From CBDCGS01 sp965216915 (GTDB taxonomy: Bacteria > Pseudomonadota > Alphaproteobacteria > UBA828): DNA of 64,000 nucleotides. Of the stretch, positions 34,930 through 43,852 are shown piece by piece. A model generated the notes under the pieces. The model was given only the letters and a program-made list of their open reading frames with translations, had not been told where the DNA came from and ran no database searches. The DNA lies in assembly GCA_965216915.1 (NCBI GenBank), contig CBDCGS010000011.1:1364001-1428000 (forward strand), read 5' to 3'. A program made the position numbers and the translations under genes. Numbering within the stretch: position 1 is the first letter of the stretch; each line of letters starts with the position of its first letter.

Positions 34930-35784
34930 GACACTCGCATCCGCCGATCGAGCGTCGATCGCACGGTGCAGGCGGAAACTGAGGCTCGCCCAGTGGCTTT
35001 CCCAAGCGACCCGGTTATCGGCCGGCTCATGCATCAGAACCGCGTTGAGCAGATAATGCCCCGCTTCGCGCAGGTCAAAGCGCGCGCTACCCGTCTCGTC
35101 CGTGACGGCTGTCGACCGGCATGCGGGAATCCCCGAGACGTAACGCGTGATCTGGGCGCCGGCCACGGGACGACCCATCCACAGTAACCTGACCCCGATC
35201 GTGCCAGGCCGAGCGCCATAAGGGTTTTCGTCGAGCACGAGCTCGAGCGGCATCCCGACCGGTTTGTCGCGATGGTTCGTTCCCGGGAGACCGACCTGCA
35301 CCAGAGCCTTGGCGTATCGCGTGTAACGTTCGGAGAATCCACCGCGGGGCAGGCCGCGCGCTAGGTGCTTTTCGCGAATGGAGGCGAGCCCTTCATCTCT
35401 CAGGTAGCGTTCGAACCCGGCCCAATCATCGTGAGCGACGCGAAACGGCACCGTTTGGTGCGCGATGATGGTGAGGCCCGGCGCGCGTGCCGTGCTGACG
35501 AGCGCCGGCATATCGCCTTCGCTGCCCGATACCACGTCCGTCCGTCCGCCTCCTGTGACGGCGAACCGGCGAAAGCGGTTCGAGAGGTATGGGTAGCTGG
35601 TGCCCTGCAGCATCTGGCCAACCTGGAGGTCGCCCAGGATCTCATCGCCCGGTTCGACGATTCCCTTTTCGAGATTGATCCAAAACTCATGGCCGGACAC
35701 ATCGTCGTATGTGCCGACGAATGTTGCGAGCGAGGTGACGACGATGAACATGATTGCGTGCGCGAACATCGAATTCTTCCCCAT
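34900..35784 (-). CDS. DUF4198 periplasmic protein (NikM-like, possible metal binding)
   Basis: A 294-residue exported protein of the DUF4198 family, which includes periplasmic parts of cobalt/nickel uptake systems and many uncharacterised proteins. The signal segment is FAHAIMFIVVTSLATFVG. The family start HEFWIN follows it, with His at residue 32, so cleavage before this residue would leave a His at the mature N-terminus. The C-terminal part has the carboxypeptidase-regulatory-like beta-sandwich pattern VRLLWMGRPVAGAQITRY and ending GHYLLNAVLMHEP. ATG 35784 is chosen because it gives a normal signal peptide; the frame is open to 35937. Confidence 0.8.
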   Translation of the reverse strand: MGKNSMFAHAIMFIVVTSLATFVGTYDDVSGHEFWINLEKGIVEPGDEILGDLQVGQMLQGTSYPYLSNRFRRFAVTGGGRTDVVSGSEGDMPALVSTARAPGLTIIAHQTVPFRVAHDDWAGFERYLRDEGLASIREKHLARGLPRGGFSERYTRYAKALVQVGLPGTNHRDKPVGMPLELVLDENPYGARPGTIGVRLLWMGRPVAGAQITRYVSGIPACRSTAVTDETGSARFDLREAGHYLLNAVLMHEPADNRVAWESHWASLSFRLHRAIDARSADASVSDHPVTDEK

Positions 35785-35984
35785 GCCTGTTGGTCCCTGA
35801 GGATTCCTACGCGCAAGATCCCAATTCGGATGCTCCATCTTTGTCGCGCCAACGGACCAGTTCACAAGATCGTGAGAAAATAAAATTAGATGAAACCAAA
35901 CGCCGTTTTCTTCCGTTTTAGAGATGACCGGCGTCAAAGAGATGAATTCGCCGGGACCAACCTCGAAACGGAAAGGAGCATCTG

Positions 35985-36248
35985 ATGACTTTTTCTAAGC
36001 TCGCAGCGGCCGCGGTCGCTTTGACTCTGATGGCTGGCGGTACCTCGGCCGTGTTCGCGAAGGCGCACGATCAGGGCGTCGCCGACGGCGATTTCCCCGA
36101 CGTCGGGACCGCCGAGGTAGTCGAGAGCATCGAAGGCCCCGGGATCTCGCTGTCGCAAAATGGCGGCCAGCGCGGCGATACCGCATCGACGAACGGCGGT
36201 GACAACCGCGTCGAGCCGGTCGATCAGCCTGGCCAGGCGGCTCGCTAA
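35985..36248 (+). CDS. Small exported protein of unknown function
   Basis: An 87-residue protein I do not recognise. Residues 1-25 form a clear signal peptide (AAAAVALTLMAGGTSAVFA). The mature part is short, acidic and rich in Gly, Asp and Gln, starting KAHDQGVADGD and probably disordered. AAAGGAG lies seven bases before the ATG. It has its own strong terminator downstream and is divergent from the DUF4198 gene, so the 200-base AT-rich gap between them probably holds promoters for both. It could be a target of the nearby sigma factor. Confidence 0.7.
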   Translation: MTFSKLAAAAVALTLMAGGTSAVFAKAHDQGVADGDFPDVGTAEVVESIEGPGISLSQNGGQRGDTASTNGGDNRVEPVDQPGQAAR

Positions 36249-36270
36249 GTCTTCACCACATAGCCGACCC

Positions 36271-36309
36271 GTGGCCGCCGGGCTCCCTCGGCGGCCACTT
36301 CTTTTCTTG
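36271..36309 (+). terminator. Intrinsic terminator after the small exported protein gene
   Basis: A perfect 10-bp stem, GTGGCCGCCG and CGGCGGCCAC, with an 8-base loop, followed by a T-rich tail TTCTTTTCTT. It lies 22 bases after the stop of the 35985 gene and before the convergent amine oxidase gene. Confidence 0.85.
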
Positions 36310-36344
36310 ATGATGAGCGAGTGACGGACGTTGCGCGGCAGAGG

Positions 36345-38312
36345 CTATTCGTGCGCGATCAGGCTCGGGTTAAGCGTGAAGAATTGGTAGGGACGGAGCG
36401 TCACGCCTTTCCAGATCGTCGACAAGACGGGCCAATCTTCCGGGCGCGTCACATGGTTGAAGCCGACGGTGCTCCAGAGAACGATGTCCGCGCTCTCAAC
36501 GTTCTCGCCGTCCGCATAGGCCGGGAGGCCGTCGCTACCCCGCGACTGATTCGGGTAGGCGCCGGCGGCATGGCGCTCACCGGCGTGATAAGCGGTCACC
36601 CACAGATTGTGTTCGGAGAATGCGCCGCGGCGCTGAGGCCAGTCGTCGGGCGCGAGTAGCGAAGTTGGCCCGTGGCTCATCACTTGATAGCCCGGGTGGT
36701 GCCCGAGCGCCGTGCGTCGTGTGGGATTGTCGATGCGCCAGACTTGTGGTCGGCCGGACACCGATAATGGTTGCTCGTCAAGCACGGGATCGGCCTGGAG
36801 CTGCCACAGGCTCCGCCGCCGGTGGTCCGCGGGGAGCAACCGTTGCGCGAGGCGTTCTCGCACGAGCCTGTTCACCGGACCGTCAATGTCGAGGTCGAGC
36901 CGGACCGAAAAATAGTGATCGTGGTGCACGGCGACCAAGCCCGGTGCAACGAGCGAGCCATACGCCTCCGCGTCTTCACCCGCTTCAGCTGCCATCGTCT
37001 GCAGGGCCACAGCTTTGACCGCGTCGATCCCTGTGGCGCCGATATTGACCCTGATGTCGCCGTTGGGCGTGAACACCCAATCGATGACGTAGTCGTAGTG
37101 GGCGATGCTCGGGATCGAGCGGACCACGAGCTCGGTCGCAGCCCGTCCTTCGTACGCGCCATTGAGTGCTTCCCAATGGCGCCAAAGCGGTGCCGCCGTC
37201 TCCCGCTCGAACACGCAAATCGCCCGCTCGCGAACGCGGGCGCCACCAAGCGCCGTCGAGAGCGTTGCATCGACGAATAAGGCATGCGCCGGACAGTCGA
37301 TCCCGGGCGCAAGGGGCGACGCGAGCCGACCCAAGCCATATTCGCCGGCATCGAGATAGGTCCGAAACGACCAATTTTCCGACGGATCCATGTAAGGTAC
37401 GAACACCTCGGAAATGTGGCCCTGGTAGAGAATCCGGCGCGAAGCGGCGCCGTCGTCAAACGATACGAGCGACAGAACCGGCCCGAAGCGCTGGTCGAAC
37501 CCGAGGTGGAACGACCATCTCCCCCATCGGACGAACCGCCCGTCCACCTCGAACGCGCGCTCGGCATCGGGTACAGGGGCAGGCTCACGTGGGGGATCGC
37601 CGATGAAGGTATGGTCTCCCTGCAGCGTTGGCACGGAGCCGGTGTCGCGCACGTCCACCACCTCATTTCGGTCGAGGTCGACCGTCGTGATCACGCCCTC
37701 GATGGGGCTGGCATACACATTGATTCCGGCGCCGGAGACCTCGTAGCACGGCATCTTCAGAAGCCGGCGCGGCGGTTCCTCCTCGGCACCGAAATAGCCC
37801 GCGGAGAGGGAGTCGCAAAAGATCTCCTCGAACCGGTCGTATCCCCGCGCAACCATCGCAGCACGCCATCGCGGATCGGCCTTGACCAGGGCCTGCGCTC
37901 GCTCCCACTCACCGCTATGGATTGCTGGCTGAGCCCCCGGACGCCATCGCCAGCTCTCCAGCCGTCCGGCGCCGAGATCGACCACGGCTTCGTAGGTCTG
38001 CCCCTTCGTTCTTAGAATCGCGAACGCGCGACGGGCCTGGGGGGCGCCTTCCCTCCATTCGAGCACATCGCGTTTCTCGGGCTCCGACAGGCTGATCATG
38101 GCCGCGCGGGTCGTGCGATCGACCTTGCCGCTCGCCGCGATGACGGCTACGGCCGTTTTGATTTCGTTGGCGGAAAGTGGATCGAGTGGATGGCGGATCT
38201 CGGTATCGCCGCGCGCTGCATTGATCGTTAGCGCAAGCGAAACTGCGACGATGGAGATCAACACTCGGAGGCCGCGCACGCCCACGGCTGTCCGCTCGAT
38301 TGTCCGAGACAT
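36345..38312 (-). CDS. Secreted copper amine oxidase (TPQ enzyme)
   Basis: A 655-residue exported amine oxidase that would convert primary amines to aldehydes, ammonia and hydrogen peroxide in the periplasm or outside. A signal peptide covers residues ~14-35. The topaquinone precursor is Tyr406 in SIAHYDYVIDW, the catalytic base is Asp321 in YLDAGEYGLG, and the copper ligands are His464 and His466 (HHDHYFSVRLDLD) and His620 (GFNHVTRPEDWPVL). The residue before the TPQ Tyr is His405, where the family has Asn. ATG 38312 is used; the open frame begins with TTG 38333. It starts four bases after the HupE-like gene stop, so the two form one operon. Confidence 0.9.
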   Translation of the reverse strand: MSRTIERTAVGVRGLRVLISIVAVSLALTINAARGDTEIRHPLDPLSANEIKTAVAVIAASGKVDRTTRAAMISLSEPEKRDVLEWREGAPQARRAFAILRTKGQTYEAVVDLGAGRLESWRWRPGAQPAIHSGEWERAQALVKADPRWRAAMVARGYDRFEEIFCDSLSAGYFGAEEEPPRRLLKMPCYEVSGAGINVYASPIEGVITTVDLDRNEVVDVRDTGSVPTLQGDHTFIGDPPREPAPVPDAERAFEVDGRFVRWGRWSFHLGFDQRFGPVLSLVSFDDGAASRRILYQGHISEVFVPYMDPSENWSFRTYLDAGEYGLGRLASPLAPGIDCPAHALFVDATLSTALGGARVRERAICVFERETAAPLWRHWEALNGAYEGRAATELVVRSIPSIAHYDYVIDWVFTPNGDIRVNIGATGIDAVKAVALQTMAAEAGEDAEAYGSLVAPGLVAVHHDHYFSVRLDLDIDGPVNRLVRERLAQRLLPADHRRRSLWQLQADPVLDEQPLSVSGRPQVWRIDNPTRRTALGHHPGYQVMSHGPTSLLAPDDWPQRRGAFSEHNLWVTAYHAGERHAAGAYPNQSRGSDGLPAYADGENVESADIVLWSTVGFNHVTRPEDWPVLSTIWKGVTLRPYQFFTLNPSLIAHE

Positions 38313-38316
38313 CACG

Positions 38317-39468
38317 TCAGACCGTCCTCTCAATCACCCAGAAGATCGCGATACAAGCGATCGCGACAGATGCAGGCATGGAGATCACGGCGCGATACCA
38401 GGCGCGCGAACGGAACCAGAGGCCCGCGAATAGGAAGCAAGCGCCGATGATGGCGAGTTGCGCGATTTCGACGCCCACATTGAACCCGGCAAGCGCACTC
38501 GCAATTTGAGACGGCGGAAACCCGGTTTCCGCGAGCACACCAGCAAACCCGAGACCGTGAATCAGCCCGAAACCGAATATGACGAGAGGACGCCACCGTT
38601 TTAAGCGGTCGGTGAAAAGGTTCTCGACGGCGATGAACACGATCGAGGCCGCGATGAGGGGCTCGACGATCGATGCCGGCAGCTGGACCAGCCCAAGAAC
38701 GCCCAACCCAAGCGTCACCGAGTGCGCCAGCGTGAACGCAGTGACCTGCCATCCCAACGCACGAAAATGGGGGCTCAGCAAAAACAGACCGATGACGAAG
38801 AGAATGTGGTCGTAGCCCTTGGGCACGATGTGCTCGAACCCGACGAAAAGGTATTCGAGGAAGCGCGACCAGTGGCTCTCGCTCACGGGTGCTTCGAGGG
38901 AAACCGGCTTCGTCTGCTCACCGGCTGCTAGGAACGCGCTGTAAACCGGATCTGTCGTACCGTGCCGCCTCGCGCGAAACACCGTTTCGCCGAGCATAGG
39001 GTCAGCTTGCCACGTCATGACCTTCGCGCTTGGCGAAAGAGGGCCTACCAAGATCACCGTCGAGACGCGCGGGAGCGCCGTGTCGCCCACCGGCGGTATA
39101 TCGATTCCACGGAGCGCGAGGTCGGCCCGCGATCCGTCCACGCGGAGAGCCAACCCTTGCGCGAAACCGTCCGCGATCTCGGAGAACGCCGTGCGCAAGA
39201 CGTCCGGCGAGGCTTGGCGGAGACGCTCATAATATTCGGTTGCGGCAGCGTTTGCGGCGTCGTGATCCCTACCGATGCCGGCGATGATCGCCTCGAGGTT
39301 CACGGCGAGGCGAAGCTCCAAGCTCTCGGGCCCACCGACTTCGGCGGTGACGATCGCGGGCACACTCTCATGCGCCCAACCAGGCGTTGGTGCGGCTCCG
39401 AGCGATACGATCGCAACGAGCCCCATTGCTGCCAAGATTCGGATGAAGCCACGGATTGATGTCGGCAT
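38317..39468 (-). CDS. HupE/UreJ_2-family membrane protein
   Basis: A 383-residue protein: a signal peptide, an exported domain of about 170 residues, then six or seven transmembrane helices. The His-rich membrane motifs GYDHILFVIGLF, TLAHSVTLGLG and GLIHGLGFAG identify the HupE/UreJ_2 group, linked in other bacteria to nickel or other metal transport. The predicted mature protein starts at HESVPAIV after PTPGWA, so its N-terminus may be His. ATG 39468 is supported by GGGAGGTG five bases upstream. Coupled to the copper amine oxidase downstream, which suggests metal supply for that enzyme. Confidence 0.85.
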   Translation of the reverse strand: MPTSIRGFIRILAAMGLVAIVSLGAAPTPGWAHESVPAIVTAEVGGPESLELRLAVNLEAIIAGIGRDHDAANAAATEYYERLRQASPDVLRTAFSEIADGFAQGLALRVDGSRADLALRGIDIPPVGDTALPRVSTVILVGPLSPSAKVMTWQADPMLGETVFRARRHGTTDPVYSAFLAAGEQTKPVSLEAPVSESHWSRFLEYLFVGFEHIVPKGYDHILFVIGLFLLSPHFRALGWQVTAFTLAHSVTLGLGVLGLVQLPASIVEPLIAASIVFIAVENLFTDRLKRWRPLVIFGFGLIHGLGFAGVLAETGFPPSQIASALAGFNVGVEIAQLAIIGACFLFAGLWFRSRAWYRAVISMPASVAIACIAIFWVIERTV

Positions 39469-39608
39469 CGGCACCTCCCAGCGAATACTCGACATCGTTA
39501 CGCGCGATATCCGCTCGATGGATGCGCGCGTTCGAAAAAAATTCGCACCCCACGCATCCAGGCGCGGGCGGCCAGCGTTATCCCAGTTGAGAACGTCAGG
39601 AGGTTCGG

Positions 39609-40994
39609 ATGATCAAGCTTCTGTTGGGAGGCCTCATCGTGACCGGTGTCGGCTTCGGGGCGGCCGTTTTGACCAGCGACATTTCGCGCTCGTCGACCTC
39701 ACCGCCCGGCCGCGTGGCGGAACGCGAAGCCATTAGCTCCTATGTGACCGCGCCGGTCGCGATCGGCGACATCCAACGAACGATCAGCGCGACGGGAACG
39801 CTTCAAGCGATCTCCACAGTGGCCGTGAGTTCCCAATTGTCGGGGCAGATAGAAGAACTCCGGGCCGACTTCAACGACCATGTCGAGGCCGGACAGGCGC
39901 TCGCGGCGCTCGACCGGCGGGGCTTCGAGGCCCGGGTCGCCGAAGCCGAAGCGGCCGTCGATATGGCGCGCGGTGCGATGGCGGCGAGGAAAGCTCAGCA
40001 AAAAGAGGCCGACGGCGCGATGCGGGAAGCGATCGCTAGGCGCGCAGTGTTCGAAGCGCGCATTGCGGCCGCAACGGCCGCGCTCGACACTGCGGAACGC
40101 GCGCTCGAGCGTACGCGCAAACTTGCCGATCGAAAGACGGTCGCAGCGGCCGCGTTGGAAGATGCCGAGCACGCCACCGCTCTTGCAACCGTCGATCTCC
40201 AGGAAGCGAGGGCTGTCGCAAAAGCTCACGAGCACGCGATTGCTGCAACGCGTGCCGCGAAAGAAGAAGCGGATGCCGCGCACGCGAGCGCAACATCGGA
40301 ACTCGCTCAGAAAGAGGCCGCGCTCGCGATTGTTCGGCATGATCTCGCGCGGAGCACGATCCGGTCGCCGATCGCCGGCGTGGTGATCGGCCGCAACGTC
40401 GAGCGGGGACAGACCGTCGCGGCGAGCCTGGATGCGCCCGTCCTCTTCACGATCGCCGGTTCGCTGGACCGGATGGAGATCCACGCCAATGTCGACGAAA
40501 CCGACATCGGGGAAATTGCGCTCAGCCAGCCCGCTGCATTCTCTGTCGATGCTTATCCCGAGCGTCTCTTCGATGCCGAAGTCACCGAGATCCGCAAGGC
40601 GCCTCGCATCGTGCAGGGCGTCGTGATCTACACGGTCGTGTTGAGCGCCTCCAACCCCGAAGGCTTGCTGCTGCCCGGGATGACCTCGACGGTCCGCATC
40701 GTCGTCGCTGAAGCAGGGCCGGTGCGCACCGTGCCGCTCGCAGCTCTTGGATTTACGCCCGGCGGGTCGATGCAGGATACCCACGACGCAACTGCCGACC
40801 CGGGGGGCGACTCAGGCACGACGATCTGGGTGCTCGCCGACGCGGGTACGGTGCAGGCGCGCGACATTTCGATCGGCATTGACGATGGACGAAACGTCGC
40901 TGTGATTGGAGGCGAGCTCGCGCGGCACGAGCGGGTGATCACCGGCGAGGCGCCCGAAGCGCCGACGGCCTCGTTCTTTGGGATCGAATTTTGA
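39609..40994 (+). CDS. MacA/HlyD-type periplasmic adaptor subunit
   Basis: A 461-residue membrane-fusion protein. An N-terminal anchor at residues ~1-22 is followed by a first lipoyl half (ATGTLQAISTVAVSSQLSGQ). A long Ala/Glu-rich coiled coil covers ~95-225, then the second lipoyl half (TIRSPIAGVVIGRNVERGQT), a beta-barrel domain, and a C-terminal end domain. AGGAGG lies just before the ATG. The stop overlaps the ATPase start (TGATG). It should link the inner-membrane ABC exporter to a TolC-like channel, which is not encoded nearby. Confidence 0.9.
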   Translation: MIKLLLGGLIVTGVGFGAAVLTSDISRSSTSPPGRVAEREAISSYVTAPVAIGDIQRTISATGTLQAISTVAVSSQLSGQIEELRADFNDHVEAGQALAALDRRGFEARVAEAEAAVDMARGAMAARKAQQKEADGAMREAIARRAVFEARIAAATAALDTAERALERTRKLADRKTVAAAALEDAEHATALATVDLQEARAVAKAHEHAIAATRAAKEEADAAHASATSELAQKEAALAIVRHDLARSTIRSPIAGVVIGRNVERGQTVAASLDAPVLFTIAGSLDRMEIHANVDETDIGEIALSQPAAFSVDAYPERLFDAEVTEIRKAPRIVQGVVIYTVVLSASNPEGLLLPGMTSTVRIVVAEAGPVRTVPLAALGFTPGGSMQDTHDATADPGGDSGTTIWVLADAGTVQARDISIGIDDGRNVAVIGGELARHERVITGEAPEAPTASFFGIEF

Positions 40995-41701
40995 TGGATA
41001 CCGTATCTCGTCCGTTGGTCGAAGCGCATGGTGTTTCCAAGCGGTATAGCCTCGGGCCCACGGCATTCCACGCCCTTCGCGATGTCGATATCTCGATCAA
41101 GTGCGGCCAGTTCGTCGCCGTGATGGGCCCTTCGGGTTCGGGAAAGAGCAGCCTGTTGAATCTGATCGGCCTTCTTGACGTGCCGACCACCGGCTCGCTT
41201 CGGGTCGTCGGACACGACGTCGCACGCCTCGGCGCGAATCAGCGGGCGATGCTTCGCCGATCGAGAATCGGGTTTGTGTTCCAGTCCTATCAACTAATGC
41301 CGCGCCGAAACGCCCGCGCAAATGTCGAACTGCCTCTGGTGTATCAGAAGGTTCGTCGGCGTGAGCGCGCAAGACGTGCAGAGGCCGCGCTCGATCGTGT
41401 GGGATTGTTGCCTCTTGCGCGCTCTTGCCCGACCACCATGTCCGGCGGGGAACAGCAGCGCGTTTCCATCGCGCGCGCGCTCGTGGGCGAACCCGCGCTC
41501 GTCGTCGCGGACGAACCAACCGGCGCGCTCGATGCGCGGACGAGCGATCAGGTTCTGGCGATTCTCAAAGACGCGTGCACACCGACCCGCGCTGTCGTCA
41601 TGGTGACCCACGATCCCCGAGCTGCCGCCTACGCAACCCGAACAATTCGCATCGAGAGAGGATCGATCGCCGGGTTGAGCCCGCAGGACCATTCGAGATG
41701 A
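40994..41701 (+). CDS. MacB-type ABC transporter ATP-binding protein
   Basis: A 235-residue ATPase of the LolD/MacB class. Walker A is GPSGSGKSSLLN, the signature is MSGGEQQRVSIARAL, Walker B is LVVADEPTGALD, and the H-loop is VMVTHDPRA. In E. coli MacB this domain is fused to the permease; here it is a separate gene overlapping the permease start by four bases. ATG 40994 is used rather than the TTG one codon earlier. Confidence 0.9.
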   Translation: MDTVSRPLVEAHGVSKRYSLGPTAFHALRDVDISIKCGQFVAVMGPSGSGKSSLLNLIGLLDVPTTGSLRVVGHDVARLGANQRAMLRRSRIGFVFQSYQLMPRRNARANVELPLVYQKVRRRERARRAEAALDRVGLLPLARSCPTTMSGGEQQRVSIARALVGEPALVVADEPTGALDARTSDQVLAILKDACTPTRAVVMVTHDPRAAAYATRTIRIERGSIAGLSPQDHSR

Positions 41702-42933
41702 CGCTGCTCGAAACAATCGCCGACGCCGGCCGCTCGATCGGCGCGCGACCACTCCGAAGCGTGCTGACGATGCTCGGGATCGCGATTGGCGTCGGATCGC
41801 TCATTGTCATGCTGTCGATCGGGAGCGGCGCGCAAACACAGGTCTCGGCGCAGATCGACTCGCTCGGTGCGAACATTTTGATGGTTCTGCCTGGCGTGGA
41901 CCGTGATGTGCGCGACACGGCCGTCGATCGGGTGCGCCCCGCGTTGCTAACGCTTGCCGACGTGCTCGCGGTCGAGGACACACCCGGGGTGGCGGCAGCG
42001 GCGCCGTCACTCTGGAGCCGCGCGCGCGTGATTGCCGGCAATCGAAACTGGGTGACCGAGATCAATGGCACGACAGCGAGTTATCTCGCGATACGCGACT
42101 GGCCGTTGCGCGCGGGGCGGAATTTCTCGGATCGTGAGGAAATCGGCGCGGGCAAAGTCGCGCTCATCGGTAGCACCGTCGCGCAACGCCTATTCGGCGC
42201 GGCCGATCCCATCGGCTCCGAACTCCGCATTCTCAACACGCCGCTGCGCGTCATCGGCGTGCTCGACCGCAAAGGGCCCTCTGGCTCCGGGCGTGATCAG
42301 GACGATATCGTCTTCGTGCCCTACACGACGGCCAAGTCGCGCCTTATCGCCGAGCGCCGGCAGATTTCGCCCGACGGCATTTCCTATATCCTCGCAAAAG
42401 CGACATCGAGTTCGGTCATGGCGGCCACGCGCGCCAATATCGACACCGCGCTGCGCCAGCGCCATCCCGCCGAGCTAGACCGGGACGCGGGTTATCGGGT
42501 CATCGATCCGGCGGCCGCGATGGCGGCGCGACGAGGGTCCACGCGCACGATCGGTTGGCTTCTCGCGATCGTCGCGTCAACGACACTCATTGTCGGCGGG
42601 ATCGGGATCATGAACACATCGCTGATCACGGTGACCGAGCGCACCCGTGAAATAGGCCTCCGCATGGCCCTCGGCGCGCGAAAACGCGACATCGGCCGGC
42701 TGTTTCTGTTCGAAGCTCTTATCACCAGCCTGGTGGGCGGCGCCATCGGCATCGTTGTCGGTGTTTTGGTCGCGTGGCTGGTCGCCACGACCACCGACTG
42801 GCCCATCCGGATCGCTTCCGAATCACTTTGGGCGGCATTCGGATTTGCCGGCGCGGTCGGCCTTCTCTTCGGCTACCACCCGGCCCGAAAGGCCTCGCTG
42901 CTCGCACCCGCCGCCGCGTTGCGACGGGATTAG
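41698..42933 (+). CDS. MacB-type ABC transporter permease (FtsX-like)
   Basis: A 411-residue permease with four transmembrane helices: one near the N-terminus (LTMLGIAIGVGSLIVMLSIG) and three at the C-terminus around VTERTREIGLRMALGARKRD. A large periplasmic MacB core domain lies between them. Members use ATP to drive a periplasmic adaptor and expel peptides, macrolides or siderophore-like compounds. The start overlaps the ATPase stop (ATGA). Last gene of the exporter operon; the bases after it show no clear terminator. Confidence 0.9.
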   Translation: MTLLETIADAGRSIGARPLRSVLTMLGIAIGVGSLIVMLSIGSGAQTQVSAQIDSLGANILMVLPGVDRDVRDTAVDRVRPALLTLADVLAVEDTPGVAAAAPSLWSRARVIAGNRNWVTEINGTTASYLAIRDWPLRAGRNFSDREEIGAGKVALIGSTVAQRLFGAADPIGSELRILNTPLRVIGVLDRKGPSGSGRDQDDIVFVPYTTAKSRLIAERRQISPDGISYILAKATSSSVMAATRANIDTALRQRHPAELDRDAGYRVIDPAAAMAARRGSTRTIGWLLAIVASTTLIVGGIGIMNTSLITVTERTREIGLRMALGARKRDIGRLFLFEALITSLVGGAIGIVVGVLVAWLVATTTDWPIRIASESLWAAFGFAGAVGLLFGYHPARKASLLAPAAALRRD

Positions 42934-42967
42934 GAACGGAAAAACAAAGGCCAGCACAACCCACGCG

Positions 42968-43507
42968 CTAGGATTGATCTGTAACGGATTGTCGCCTTTT
43001 GGCTGCAAACGGCCAACGCAAAGGGCTGTCGGGGGCGTCTGCTTTGGCTCCGAAGGCCGCCATAGAGATCTTGGTGTCGGCATTCCTGCGAACAGCACGC
43101 ACTTCTCGCGTGCGACCGCCTAAAACCTGGCCGAGACCGCGGCAGACGCCGGAATCTGCGACTGGCAGGAGGGCGATCACGACGAGGCTGCCGATGCCGG
43201 CACCCAGCGTGTCCTCGCCGGTCAGGTTCCCTCTCATAACGGCAGCGACGAAGAGCATCAGGAGACATACCGTTGCCAAAAGGTGCCAAATCATCCCGAG
43301 AAAGCCCCGGATCGACCCGCCCGGTGCAGGGCCCTGGATCGACGCGGCAACCGAACGTCGCGCCTGCAATACGGCGCCGATGATCAGGAGAAGGAAGACC
43401 CCACCAACGATGAAGCCTGGGAGCCTGAATGCAGCCATTTTCATGCCAAGCGCGCTGACCACACCGCACGTCGTGAACCCGACGACAAGCACGACGGTGG
43501 CGACCAT
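42968..43507 (-). pseudogene. Membrane-protein fragment, MscS-like, with an unrelated repeat-like tail
   Basis: The first ~130 residues have three or four hydrophobic helices (VVLVVGFTTCGVVSALGM, LPGFIVGGVFLLLIIGAVLQ, IWHLLATVCLLMLFVAAVM) and resemble transmembrane regions of MscS-family channels, but the conserved MscS pore and beta domain are absent. After about residue 134 the sequence changes to KISMAAFGAKADAPDSPL-like residues that look like a translated dispersed intergenic repeat rather than protein. The ATG at 43507 abuts the end of an IS3 element at 43509, so the true 5' end was probably removed. The MscS assignment is tentative. Confidence 0.45.
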
Positions 43508-43508
43508 C

Positions 43509-43852
43509 TGAGGTGGTCCTGGGTTGTTGGACAGTTTGGCGGCTTTGCTAAGGTGTATTCCGCTGCCTGATCATGCCGCCAAGACCCTGTTCGTACGACC
43601 TGCCTGCTGTTGTTGGGCCTGTGGGGATGTGGGCAAGGCGCAAGCCTTGTCCATCATATCCACAGGCCGCCTGAGCCCGTAGGCCTCGGCCGGGGTTCGG
43701 CCGTTGAGGGCGGAATGGGGCCGCTCCGTGTTGTAGAAGTCGATCCAGTCGCCGATCACGCGCTCAGCCACGAAGCCGTCCGCGAGCTCGTGCAGATAGA
43801 CCGCCTCATATTTGAGCGAGCGCCAGAGCCGCCGTCGTGTGATCAGCGGCAT
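43509..43852 (-). mobile_element. IS3-family element remnant (transposase C-terminus and one end)
   Basis: The minus-strand frame ending at 43571 encodes the last ~85 residues of an IS3 transposase (RLWRSLKYEAVYLHELADGF, then WIDFYNTERPHSALNGRTP). The sequence 43509-43533, TGAGGTGGTCC then TGGGTTGTTGGACA, looks like its terminal inverted repeat, ending directly at the start of the MscS-like fragment. The N-terminal part is missing beyond about 43830, where an IS5-type fragment on the other strand begins. It differs in sequence from the IS3 remnant at 33.2 kb, so they are separate elements. Confidence 0.8.
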
